A DNA stretch of 64,000 nt from Rhizobium sp. GTDB taxonomy: Bacteria > Pseudomonadota > Gammaproteobacteria > Burkholderiales > Thiobacillaceae. The stretch spans positions 1-64,000 of the forward strand of contig JAIBEL010000068.1 of assembly GCA_019459285.1 (NCBI GenBank). Direction: 5' to 3'. The position numbers were made by a program, and so were the translations under genes. Every line of letters starts with the position of its first letter. Position 1 is the first letter of the stretch. This document shows, in pieces, positions 13,352 through 21,253 of the stretch. The notes below the pieces were generated by a model, which searched no databases, had not been told where the DNA came from, and saw nothing but the letters and a program-made list of their open reading frames with translations.

Positions 13352-14278
13352 ATGCTTACAAGAACCTTGGCCAGCCTGAGCCTGCTGGCCGCCGCGCAAC
13401 CTGCGCTGGCGAATATCGATATCCAGTTCGACTTCAGCTACGACACGTCCAATTTCTTTTCGTCCAACCCCGACAGCGTCGCCACGCTGAATGCCGCCGC
13501 ATCCGTGTTCGAGACACGTTTTGCGGACAACCTGACCGCAATCACGTCGTCCGGGCCCAACCATTTCAGTACGGTATTCTTCAATCCTTCCACGCCCGGG
13601 GCCGATGTCACGCTGAACAATCAGAGCGTGGCCACCGATGTCATCCGCATCTATGCCGGCGCCGCCAACCTGGGCGGCTCGACCCTGGGAATCGGCGGGC
13701 CGGGCGGATACAACTGCTCCGGCTTCAGCAGTTTCTGCAACACCGACACGCAACGTGGGCAGGGCGAAACGCAGAACCTATACGACAGCAACGGCGCCTT
13801 GCTGTCCCGCGACGCCGTCGATGTCGCGCCGTGGGGCGGCTCGATCAGCTTCGATAACGCTTCGACCAACTGGTACTTCGGCCAGACCACGGCCGGCCTC
13901 AATTCATCCGAATACGACTTCTACTCGGTTGCCGTGCACGAACTGGCCCACGTCCTCGGATTCGGCACCTCCGATTCCTTCGAAGCCCTGACGTTCGGCA
14001 CCGACTTCATTGGCTCAAGCACAGGCTCGGTCGCGCTGTCCGCCGATCTCGGCCACTGGGCGGACGGCACGCTCAGCACCGTCAATGGCGTCAGCCAGGA
14101 AACCGCGATGAGCCCCGCCATCTACAACGGTCAGCGCAAATACTTCACTGACCTCGACTTCGCCGCCATGCAGGACATCGGCTGGCAGGTCACCGCCGTG
14201 CCGGAAGCCGATACCTGGGCGATGCTGCTGGCCGGACTGGGACTGGTCGGGTTCGCCGCACGCCGGCGAACGGTGTGA
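13352..14278 (+). CDS. Secreted matrixin-like metalloprotease with PEP-CTERM anchor
   Basis: A 308-residue exported protein. The signal peptide is MLTRTLASLSLLAAAQPALA. A zinc-protease motif, VHELAHVLGFGT, lies near residue 200 and gives HEXXH plus the following glycine; a later histidine in LGHWADG may be the third ligand. The C-terminus has the PEP-CTERM sorting signal: VPEADTW, a hydrophobic helix and AARRR, which predicts processing by an exosortase. ATG 13352 follows a strong GAGGGGG site and is preferred to an ATG 33 nt upstream. A rho-independent terminator follows. The substrate is unknown. Confidence 0.82.
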   Translation: MLTRTLASLSLLAAAQPALANIDIQFDFSYDTSNFFSSNPDSVATLNAAASVFETRFADNLTAITSSGPNHFSTVFFNPSTPGADVTLNNQSVATDVIRIYAGAANLGGSTLGIGGPGGYNCSGFSSFCNTDTQRGQGETQNLYDSNGALLSRDAVDVAPWGGSISFDNASTNWYFGQTTAGLNSSEYDFYSVAVHELAHVLGFGTSDSFEALTFGTDFIGSSTGSVALSADLGHWADGTLSTVNGVSQETAMSPAIYNGQRKYFTDLDFAAMQDIGWQVTAVPEADTWAMLLAGLGLVGFAARRRTV

Positions 14279-14301
14279 GCGTCGGTTGCAACCAATGAAC
14301 A

Positions 14302-14327
14302 ACGGCGGGGAGTCCCGCCGTTTTTTT
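14302..14327 (+). terminator. Rho-independent terminator after the metalloprotease
   Basis: Stem ACGGCGGG, loop GAGT, stem CCCGCCGT, then a run of seven T. It ends the metalloprotease transcript and separates it from the convergent antiporter gene. Confidence 0.9.
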
Positions 14328-14345
14328 ATTGCACGCGCCGATTTC

Positions 14346-15347
14346 TCAGACCAGCACCGCCGTCAAATAGGCGACATACAGCGCGCCGTTGACAAACAGG
14401 TGCCACACGCGCAAGCCGCCGTTCAAGGCAGCCCAGCGCAGCCAGAATGCCGCGACCAGCGTGATCACCACACCCAGCAGGACTTCCTTTTGCGGCGCCC
14501 ATGGCGTCAGCGAAATCCCGATGGCGGGCAGCAGCGTGCCCTGGAACACCATGGCGCCGGTGATGTTGCCAAACGCCAGCGTGTCCTTGCGCTTGCGTAT
14601 CCACAGGATCGAATTCACCTTCTCCGGCAACTCGGTCGCGATCGGGATGATCATCAGCGACAGCAGTAGCGCGGAGATGCCGATGATGGGTGCGGCCAGC
14701 TCGACGCCGTGGATGAAACCCTTGGCCCCCCCGACCAGCAGCGCCAGCCCCAGCGCCAATTGCACCACGATGAAGAACAGGTTCTGCGGAAAACCCAGGC
14801 GCGACAGCAGCATCGGCGACCCCGCCTCGGTCGCATGCCCGTCTTCGACCAGTTTGGCCGATGCGCGCAGGGTCAGCATCACGTAGACGAAATAGATCAT
14901 CACCATGACGAAGGCGAGTGCAACGCGCACCCAGCCGCCATCATGCGGTACGAACATGGCGGCAAACGCCAGCAGGAAGGCCATCAGGAAGAAATCCAGG
15001 TCGCGCTTGAGTCCGGTCTTCTCGGGCGTGAGATGGCCCTGGATACCGCGGCGTTTCAGCACCGCCACGCTCATCAGCGACAGCGACAGGGTCGACAGCA
15101 TCAGCGGCGCGCCCAGGATGGCGCCAACGCCGATTTCTTCGTTGGTAACGGTGTTCCCGGTGCCGGCGAAGATCGCCAGCAGCGGCACCAGGGTTTCCGG
15201 CATGGCGGTGCCGATCGCGGCGAACAGCGAACCGGTCACGCCTTCCGAGATGTGCAGCTTCTCGCCCAGGTGTTCGAGCGCGTTGACAAAGACTTCCGCC
15301 GCCACCAGGATGAGCAGCAGATAACCGAAGAGTTCGAGAAACAGCAT
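14346..15347 (-). CDS. CaCA family sodium/calcium antiporter-like protein
   Basis: A roughly 333-residue membrane protein with about ten helices in two inverted halves. The alpha-repeat motifs are LFAAIGTAMPETLVPLLAIF in the first half and PIATELPEKVNSILW in the second, both with the acidic ion-binding residue typical of Ca2+/cation exchangers. The ion and direction are inferred from the family. The ATG at 15345-15347 shares CATG with the divergent thioredoxin-like gene; an upstream TTG (15362) is a weaker alternative. Confidence 0.87.
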   Translation of the reverse strand: MLFLELFGYLLLILVAAEVFVNALEHLGEKLHISEGVTGSLFAAIGTAMPETLVPLLAIFAGTGNTVTNEEIGVGAILGAPLMLSTLSLSLMSVAVLKRRGIQGHLTPEKTGLKRDLDFFLMAFLLAFAAMFVPHDGGWVRVALAFVMVMIYFVYVMLTLRASAKLVEDGHATEAGSPMLLSRLGFPQNLFFIVVQLALGLALLVGGAKGFIHGVELAAPIIGISALLLSLMIIPIATELPEKVNSILWIRKRKDTLAFGNITGAMVFQGTLLPAIGISLTPWAPQKEVLLGVVITLVAAFWLRWAALNGGLRVWHLFVNGALYVAYLTAVLV

Positions 15348-15741
15348 GAGCGTCAGCCGCAAGGAAAACCGCGATTCTACCAGTCGGGACCTGCTTGCCG
15401 CGGCTGGGTTTTCACGCCTGGCCGAAGGCAGTTACCACGCTCGTCTCGCCGGCTCTTCCGGTGTCGGGATCGTATTGTTCACCTCGCCGCACTGCGGCAC
15501 ATGCCGGGCATGGAAACAATTGTTGCCGCAGGCGCTCGCCGGCTTGGCCGCCGAATTTCACGAAGTCGACGTCAGCGAGGCCACCGGGGTGGCGCGCTAC
15601 TTCGGCATCTTTCACCTGCCCACGATCTATCTCTATCGCGACGGCCGGTTCCACGCCGAATTGCAGTGCGAGGCGCGACCCGAAACCATCCGGAAGGTTG
15701 CGCAACAACTGCTCGCAGCACCACCGCAGGACGAGCCCTGA
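15346..15741 (+). CDS. Thioredoxin-like protein
   Basis: A 131-residue thioredoxin-fold protein. The redox motif is CGTC in VLFTSPHCGTCRAWKQ, followed by the cis-proline region FHLPTIYLYRDGRFHAE. No signal peptide is seen, so it is probably cytoplasmic. The active-site sequence differs from the CGPC of housekeeping thioredoxins, suggesting a special partner. Its ATG overlaps the divergent antiporter ATG in CATG (15345-15348). Confidence 0.82.
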   Translation: MSVSRKENRDSTSRDLLAAAGFSRLAEGSYHARLAGSSGVGIVLFTSPHCGTCRAWKQLLPQALAGLAAEFHEVDVSEATGVARYFGIFHLPTIYLYRDGRFHAELQCEARPETIRKVAQQLLAAPPQDEP

Positions 15742-15744
15742 AAA

Positions 15745-15769
15745 CCACGACGTACCGAAGTACGCGTGG
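15745..15769. terminator. Hairpin between convergent thioredoxin-like and CopD-like genes
   Basis: Arms CCACG-A-CGTAC (15745-15755) and GTACG-CGTGG (15760-15769) enclose a CGAA tetraloop. No T-run follows, so termination strength is uncertain. Confidence 0.45.
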
Positions 15770-15779
15770 AATCCCATGT

Positions 15780-16238
15780 CTAGTTCAACATCAGCGCGCG
15801 CCCGACAAACACGACCGCAATCGTCAGCAGCCCGATGGCGAGATTGATACCGATCAGCTTGCGGATCTGCGCCAGCGCCGCACCGCCCGCTTTCCAGTCC
15901 TGGGCGCCCACCGCACGCTTGAGTTTCTTGTAGGGCGCGAAGAATACATGCGCGAAAATCAGCATCATCGCCACGCCCAATACCAGCATGGTCAGCGCAT
16001 AGTGCGGCGCTGCGGCACCGCCGAGCTTCACCAGCATGTGCAGGCCGCTCAGCAGGATCAGAACTACCGAACCCCACACCCACGGAAAGAACTTGCCGAA
16101 CACGCCGGCCCACAGCGTCAGGCGTTGCGGCGGCTCCAGCACACTGGCCGCCACCGGGCGCAGCGCCATGTAGGCGAAAAACATGCCGCCCACCCAGACG
16201 ACGATGCCTAGAACATGCAACAACAAGGTCAGGTTCAC
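15780..16238 (-). CDS. CopD-like integral membrane protein
   Basis: A 152-residue protein with four hydrophobic segments and the pattern LHVLGIVVWVGGMFFAYMALRP, resembling the CopD/putative-copper-export membrane family. Conserved histidines occur in the first helix (LLLHVLG), in SGLHMLV and in IFAHVFFAPYKKL. The start is GTG at 16236-16238, after a GAAAGGAAAT site. It follows rnhB by 22 nt on the same strand and may be the last gene of the lpx cluster. Copper transport is not demonstrated. Confidence 0.7.
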   Translation of the reverse strand: MNLTLLLHVLGIVVWVGGMFFAYMALRPVAASVLEPPQRLTLWAGVFGKFFPWVWGSVVLILLSGLHMLVKLGGAAAPHYALTMLVLGVAMMLIFAHVFFAPYKKLKRAVGAQDWKAGGAALAQIRKLIGINLAIGLLTIAVVFVGRALMLN

Positions 16239-16260
16239 GCGATTTCCTTTCAGAACAGGT

Positions 16261-16875
16261 TCAAAACAAAGTTGCCTGGTCGAGCACGAGCTTGACCGGC
16301 GCGAAGCTCCTGCGGTGTTGCGGGCAGGCGCCGTGAGCCTTCAATGCATCGAGATGGACGACGGTGCCGTAGCCCATGTGGCGGGCAAAGCCATAGACGG
16401 GATATTCGTCATGCAGGCTACACATGAATTGATCGCGCGCAGTCTTGGCGAGAATCGAGGCTGCGGCGATCGCCGCCACCTTGTCGTCGCCCTTGACCAC
16501 GGCTTGCGAACGCCACGGCCACTCGGGACAGCGGTTGCCATCGACAAGCACCTCATCCGGCGTGCGGCCCAACCCGGACACGGCACGTTGCATCGCCAGC
16601 ATGGTGGCATGCAGGATGTTGAGCGTGTCGATTTCGGCGACACTGGCTTCGGCCACGCACCAGGCAATGGCCCGTTTGCGAATCTCGTCGGCCAGGCGTT
16701 CGCGCGCGGCGGCGGACAGTTTCTTGGAATCGCGCAGGCCCGCTATGGGGTTGTCAGGATCGAGCATGACGGCGGCGGCCATCACGGGGCCCGCCAGCGG
16801 CCCACGGCCCGCCTCATCGACGCCGCACAGGCCAAGCGGGCCGACATGCAGAACGACGGATGAACGCGGTTTCAT
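16261..16875 (-). CDS. rnhB: Ribonuclease HII
   Basis: Endonuclease that removes ribonucleotides from RNA-DNA hybrids. The 204-residue product has the catalytic motif [18 protein letters not shown] with the DEAGRG acidic pair, plus [24 protein letters not shown] and [13 protein letters not shown]. Its ATG overlaps the lpxB stop (ATGA). The lpxA-lpxB-rnhB order is widely conserved in proteobacteria. Confidence 0.96.
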   Translation of the reverse strand: MKPRSSVVLHVGPLGLCGVDEAGRGPLAGPVMAAAVMLDPDNPIAGLRDSKKLSAAARERLADEIRKRAIAWCVAEASVAEIDTLNILHATMLAMQRAVSGLGRTPDEVLVDGNRCPEWPWRSQAVVKGDDKVAAIAAASILAKTARDQFMCSLHDEYPVYGFARHMGYGTVVHLDALKAHGACPQHRRSFAPVKLVLDQATLF

Positions 16876-18020
16876 GTCCCCCCCGCCAGATAAGGTGCAA
16901 CCGCCTCGGCAATGCGTGCGCTGGCATCCTGCCTCAGGCTCAAGTGGATGCCGCGAAACGTCTCGACGACGGCACGCCGACGCGGCGCATCGTCGAGCCA
17001 CGCCAGGGCGTCGTTTGCCAGGTTTTCGGGCGTCGCGTCTTCCTGCACCCGTTCCGGCACCACGAAATCGTGCGCGAGGATGTTCGGCAGCCCGATCCAG
17101 GGCAGTAGCGCCTTTTTCCGCATCAGGTGCGCGGTCAGCGCGGGTACGCGGTAGGTGATGACCATCGGTTTCTTGAACAATGCGGCTTCGAGCGTGGCCG
17201 TACCCGACGCCACCAGCGCCACGTCGCAGGCCGCCAGCGCGGCATGAGACTGTCCGGCCAGAATATGCAGCGGCACGTCCAGTCCTTGCCCGGCCTGTCG
17301 TATCAGCCGGCTGGCCGCTTCGCTTGCGGCAGGCAGCACGAACTGTGCATCGGGATGATGGCGCAGGATGCGCACGGCGGCCTCCAGCATCAGCCGTGCA
17401 TGACGCGTCACCTCGGACAGCCGGCTGCCCGGCAGCAGCGCGACGACCGGCCCCGCCTGCAGGCCCAGCGCTGCACGTGCGTCGGCGGTATCGGGTTCCA
17501 ACGGAATGACGTCGGCCAACGGATGGCCCACATAGCTGACAGGTATGCCCGCACCCCGATAGATTTCCTCCTCGAACGGAAATACCACCAGCATGTGCGA
17601 CACCGCCTGCTTGATGCGATGAATCCGCTCGGGTCGCCACGCCCAGATCGACGGGCTGACGAAATGCACGGTGGGGATACCGGCCTGCTTGAGCTTCGCT
17701 TCCAGCGTGAAATTGAAGTCCGGCGCGTCGATGCCGACGAACACGCGCGGCCGTTCGTTCAGGAAATAACGCGTGATGCGCGAACGGATCCACAGCAGTT
17801 CCGGCAGATGGCGCAGTACCTCGACATAGCCGTTGACCGCCAGTTTCTCGCTCGGGTAGATCGCCTTGACGCCGGCCTCGATCATGCGCGGGCCGGCGAT
17901 GCCGGCAGCCTGCAAATCGGGGCGGCTTTGCTGCAGCGCGGCAATGAAGTGCGCCCCCAGGAGATCGCCGGACGCTTCACCGGCGACCACGCCGAGCTTG
18001 GGGACATCATGAATTCGCAC
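16872..18020 (-). CDS. lpxB: Lipid-A-disaccharide synthase
   Basis: Glycosyltransferase joining UDP-2,3-diacylglucosamine and lipid X to form the lipid A disaccharide at the inner membrane. The 382-residue enzyme has the N-terminal [41 protein letters not shown] and [13 protein letters not shown]. Start is GTG at 18018-18020 with no strong ribosome-binding site. The first 25 nt of the gene recur inverted (two mismatches) at 18133-18157 in the upstream gap. Confidence 0.95.
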   Translation of the reverse strand: MRIHDVPKLGVVAGEASGDLLGAHFIAALQQSRPDLQAAGIAGPRMIEAGVKAIYPSEKLAVNGYVEVLRHLPELLWIRSRITRYFLNERPRVFVGIDAPDFNFTLEAKLKQAGIPTVHFVSPSIWAWRPERIHRIKQAVSHMLVVFPFEEEIYRGAGIPVSYVGHPLADVIPLEPDTADARAALGLQAGPVVALLPGSRLSEVTRHARLMLEAAVRILRHHPDAQFVLPAASEAASRLIRQAGQGLDVPLHILAGQSHAALAACDVALVASGTATLEAALFKKPMVITYRVPALTAHLMRKKALLPWIGLPNILAHDFVVPERVQEDATPENLANDALAWLDDAPRRRAVVETFRGIHLSLRQDASARIAEAVAPYLAGGT

Positions 18021-18157
18021 GATGATCGCGCAGGATTTGGGTTGATAGGGACATTTTGAGAAGGAGAGGCGTAGCCGACCCTACGTCCGACTGAACAAAA
18101 TCGTTCATATCAGCCAAAAGACAAGCGAGGGCGTGTGAATTCATGATGTCGCCAAGC
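17996..18157. repeat. Inverted repeat flanking the lpxB-lpxA gap
   Basis: Arms are 17996-18020 (minus strand GTGCGAATTCATGATGTC, continuing CCCAAGC) and 18133-18157 (plus strand GTGTGAATTCATGATGTC, continuing GCCAAGC). They match at 23 of 25 positions. The left arm contains the lpxB start codon. The loop includes smaller hairpins: TGAAC/GTTCA, and a CGTAG/CTACG pair. Confidence 0.8.
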
Positions 18158-18162
18158 GGACA

Positions 18163-18939
18163 TCACCGGATGATGCCGCGCTCGGCGCGTGCGAGGAAAT
18201 CGAGCAGCTGCTGCACTTCGGCATGCTTCACGCCTTCTGGTGCGAGCTTGGCCTGCGCTTCGGCCAGGGTGTTGCCTTCTCGGTAGAGCGTCTTGTAGGC
18301 GCGCTTGAGAGCGGCCAGCGCTTCGGCGGAAAATCCGCGCCGCTTGAGGCCTTCGCTGTTGAGTCCGTGCGGTGCGGCCGGCTGGCCCGACGCCATGACG
18401 AAGGGTGGAATGTCCTTGAACACCACGCTGGAGATGCCGGTCATCACATGCGCGCCGATCTTGCAGAACTGGTGCACGCCGGTGAAGCCGCCGAGGATCA
18501 CCCAGTCGCCGACTTCGGCATGGCCCGCCAGCGAGGCATTGTTGGCGAAGATGGTGCGGTCGCCCACCACGCAGTCATGCGCGATGTGGACGTAGGCCAT
18601 GATCCAGTTGTGGCTGCCGATGGTGGTGACGCCGCGATCCTGCACGGTACCGGTGTTGAAGGTACAGAACTCGCGGATCACGTTGTCGTCGCCGATTTCC
18701 AGGCGGGTCGGTTCGCCGGCGTATTTCTTGTCCTGCGGCGCCTCGCCGAGCGAGACGAAATGGAAGATCGTGTTGCGTGCGCCGATCCGGGTGTGGCCGG
18801 TGATGACGGCATGGGCGCCGACCGTGGTGCCGGCACCGATCTCGACGTGCTCGCCGATGATCGTGTAGGGACCGATGTCGACATCGTCGGCAAGCCGTGC
18901 GCCCGGCGCGACCAGCGCGGTGGGATGGATCGTCGCCAT
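18163..18939 (-). CDS. lpxA: Acyl-ACP--UDP-N-acetylglucosamine O-acyltransferase
   Basis: First step of lipid A synthesis. The 258-residue protein is built of left-handed beta-helix hexapeptide repeats through about residue 190 (for example IGPYTIIGEHVEIGAGTTVG). The catalytic histidine sits in AYVHIAHDCVVGD, and the C-terminal helical domain includes GLNSEGLKRRGFSAEAL. Its ATG lies 1 nt after the fabZ stop. Confidence 0.96.
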   Translation of the reverse strand: MATIHPTALVAPGARLADDVDIGPYTIIGEHVEIGAGTTVGAHAVITGHTRIGARNTIFHFVSLGEAPQDKKYAGEPTRLEIGDDNVIREFCTFNTGTVQDRGVTTIGSHNWIMAYVHIAHDCVVGDRTIFANNASLAGHAEVGDWVILGGFTGVHQFCKIGAHVMTGISSVVFKDIPPFVMASGQPAAPHGLNSEGLKRRGFSAEALAALKRAYKTLYREGNTLAEAQAKLAPEGVKHAEVQQLLDFLARAERGIIR

Positions 18940-18940
18940 G

Positions 18941-19380
<440 letters not shown>

Positions 19381-19384
<4 letters not shown>

Positions 19385-20412
19385 GATTTGCTTTCCAGTT
19401 CGGTTAGGCGTTTTTCGAGCTGCTTGATGCGGTTCACCAGCTTGTCGAGATTGCGCATGTGGACGGCGTTCTTCTGCCAGACCTCGTGCTCGGAGAACGG
19501 CAGCGCGGAAGTGTAGGTGCCCGCCTTCGGCAGCGATTTGGTGATCAGCGTATTGGTCGAGATGCGGGTGCCGTCTGCGATCTCGATGTGGCCGAAGATC
19601 ATCGCCGCACCGCCGATGGTGCAGTGGCGGCCGATCTTCGCGCTGCCGGCGATACCGGTACAGGCGGCGATCGCCGTATGCGCACCGATCGTCACGTTGT
19701 GCGCGACCTGGATCAGGTTGTCGAGCTTGACGCCCTCCTCGATTACCGTGTCCTCCAGGGCGCCGCGATCGATGGTGGTGCAGGCGCCGACTTCGACGTC
19801 GTCGCCGATCAGCACGCGGCCAATCTGCGGGATTTTCTCCCAGCGGCCGTCGTTCGGCGCAAAACCGAAGCCGTCCGCACCGATCACGCAGCCCGCATGC
19901 AGGATGGCCCGGTCGCCCACTTCGCAGCGGTGATACAACGTGACGTTGGCGTGCAGCAGGCAGTCGTCGCCGATGCGCGCATGGTCGCCGACGACGCAGT
20001 TGGGGCCGACCACCGTGCGTGCACCAACCACGGCCCCGGCACCGATCACCGCGCCGGGGCCTATGCTGGCGTCGGCGGCAATCCTGGCGTCACCGGCAAC
20101 CGTCGCCGCGGGATGGATGCCCGCAGGCGGGCGCGGCGGCGGATTCAGCAGGGCCGAGACACGCGCGAAATACAGGTAAGGGTTGGGCGTGAGGATGCGG
20201 GGGAGCGTCGTCGCGTCGCGCGCCTCCAGCGGCAGGATCACAGCGCCGGCATGCGTGTCGGCTAGTTGAGCCAAATACTTGCCTTGCGAGACAAAGCCGA
20301 TCTCGTCCGCCTGCGCCTGGTCCAGCGGCGCAACCTGGCGAATCGTGATACTGCCCTCGCCCAGCAACTCCCCGCCAAAACGCGCAACCAGTTCGGTCAG
20401 CGTAGAGGCCAT
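19381..20412 (-). CDS. lpxD: UDP-3-O-acylglucosamine N-acyltransferase
   Basis: Third lipid A enzyme, adding the N-linked acyl chain. The 343-residue protein has the N-terminal uridine-binding domain ([19 protein letters not shown]), a hexapeptide-repeat beta-helix, and the catalytic histidine in [20 protein letters not shown]-terminal helix ([18 protein letters not shown]) completes the trimer. Starts at ATG 20410-20412, after the skp stop. Confidence 0.96.
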
Positions 20413-20430
20413 TGGCTACTTAGCTTCCGC

Positions 20431-20468
20431 GGCCGAGTTTATTTTCCACGGCCACGTTTATTTTCCAC
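20431..20468. repeat. 19-nt tandem duplication over the skp stop codon
   Basis: Two adjacent copies of GGCCNNGTTTATTTTCCAC (20431-20449 and 20450-20468) agree at 17 of 19 positions. The second copy contains the skp TAA stop on the minus strand. Confidence 0.8.
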
Positions 20469-20961
20469 CCAGGGCCTTCATCACGCGATCGGTGATGTCG
20501 TTTTTTGGATCGACGTATACGGCCTGCTCGACGATCAGGTCGAATTTCTCCGTCTTGGCGATGTCCTGGATCGCCTTGCGTGCGCGTTCCTGGATCTGGC
20601 CCAATTCTTCGTTGCGGCGCAGGTTGAGGTCTTCGCGGAATTCGCGCCCCTTGCGCTGCAGTTCGAGGTTGAGATTGTTGAGATCGCGCTCCTTCGACTT
20701 GCGGTCGTTGTCCGACATGGTCACGCCATCCTTGTCGAGCTGCGCCTGCAGGTCACGGGCCTGCTTGGCCAGTTTCTGCAGTTCCTGGTCGCGTCCGGCA
20801 AATTCGCGCTCCAGCTTTTTCTGCGCGGCAATCGACAGAGGCGCCTCGCGCAGCAGCCTCTCGGTGTTGACGAAGCCGATCTTGGTGTCGGCCAGGACGG
20901 GCGCGGCCGCGAACGCAGACGCAAGGATCAGGGAAACTGCCAGCTGCTTGAACTTCATCAT
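20458..20961 (-). CDS. skp: Periplasmic chaperone Skp/OmpH
   Basis: Periplasmic holdase that carries unfolded outer-membrane proteins to BamA. The 167-residue precursor has a signal peptide (MMKFKQLAVSLILASAFAAA, cleaved near PVLA) and a long charged coiled coil with LAKQARDLQAQLDKDGVTM and ELQRKGREFREDLNLRRN. The C-terminal segment FDLIVEQAVYVDPKNDITD is typical. Two adjacent ATGs follow a GGAG site; the upstream one is used. A 265-bp structured element separates it from bamA. Confidence 0.92.
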   Translation of the reverse strand: MMKFKQLAVSLILASAFAAAPVLADTKIGFVNTERLLREAPLSIAAQKKLEREFAGRDQELQKLAKQARDLQAQLDKDGVTMSDNDRKSKERDLNNLNLELQRKGREFREDLNLRRNEELGQIQERARKAIQDIAKTEKFDLIVEQAVYVDPKNDITDRVMKALGGK

Positions 20962-20982
20962 GAATACTCCAGTAACGGCCTA

Positions 20983-21247
20983 GGGCGTATTAACACTAAT
21001 TTCGCGCCCACGTTGCCGTGAGAAAGCGATGGATGCAAGGCGCGGCGCGCAGGCAAGGGCCATCCCTTGCCAAGCGGCGCAACGCTGCAGACGCGCTTTC
21101 TCGCAGCAACCCGAAGGGACGGGCCGATTAGGGTGCATCCCTTTGTCGCGTACCGCTTGCAGTGAACGACACTGCGGCGCGGTCCGCTTCGCGGGCTGCA
21201 CCCCGAATCGACCTCGTCGCGGACGTGAAATTAGTGTTAACACGCCC
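20983..21247. mobile_element. 265-bp structured element with terminal inverted repeats
   Basis: Terminal repeats of about 23 nt contain GTATTAACACTAATTTC on the left (20987-21003) and GAAATTAGTGTTAACAC on the right (21227-21243). The inside folds into two lobes. Lobe one has GAGAAAGCG (21020-21028) with CGCTTTCTC (21094-21102), enclosing GGCAAGGG/CCCTTGCC (21052-21071). Lobe two has GGGTGCATCCC (21131-21141) with GGGCTGCACCC (21193-21203), enclosing GCAGTG/CACTGC (21159-21175). No credible gene lies inside and no target duplication is clear. It resembles a MITE or structured intergenic repeat; I do not recognise a named family. Confidence 0.7.
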
Positions 21248-21253
21248 CAGCCC

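Noticed and set aside
14709-16211. 500-codon plus-strand open frame over the antiporter and CopD-like genes
   Set aside because: Spans two real minus-strand membrane protein genes and the thioredoxin-like gene; Gln/His/Arg-rich composition.
18021-18132. Small gene or ncRNA in the lpxB-lpxA gap
   Set aside because: Short hairpins exist but no promoter plus terminator arrangement or credible reading frame was found.
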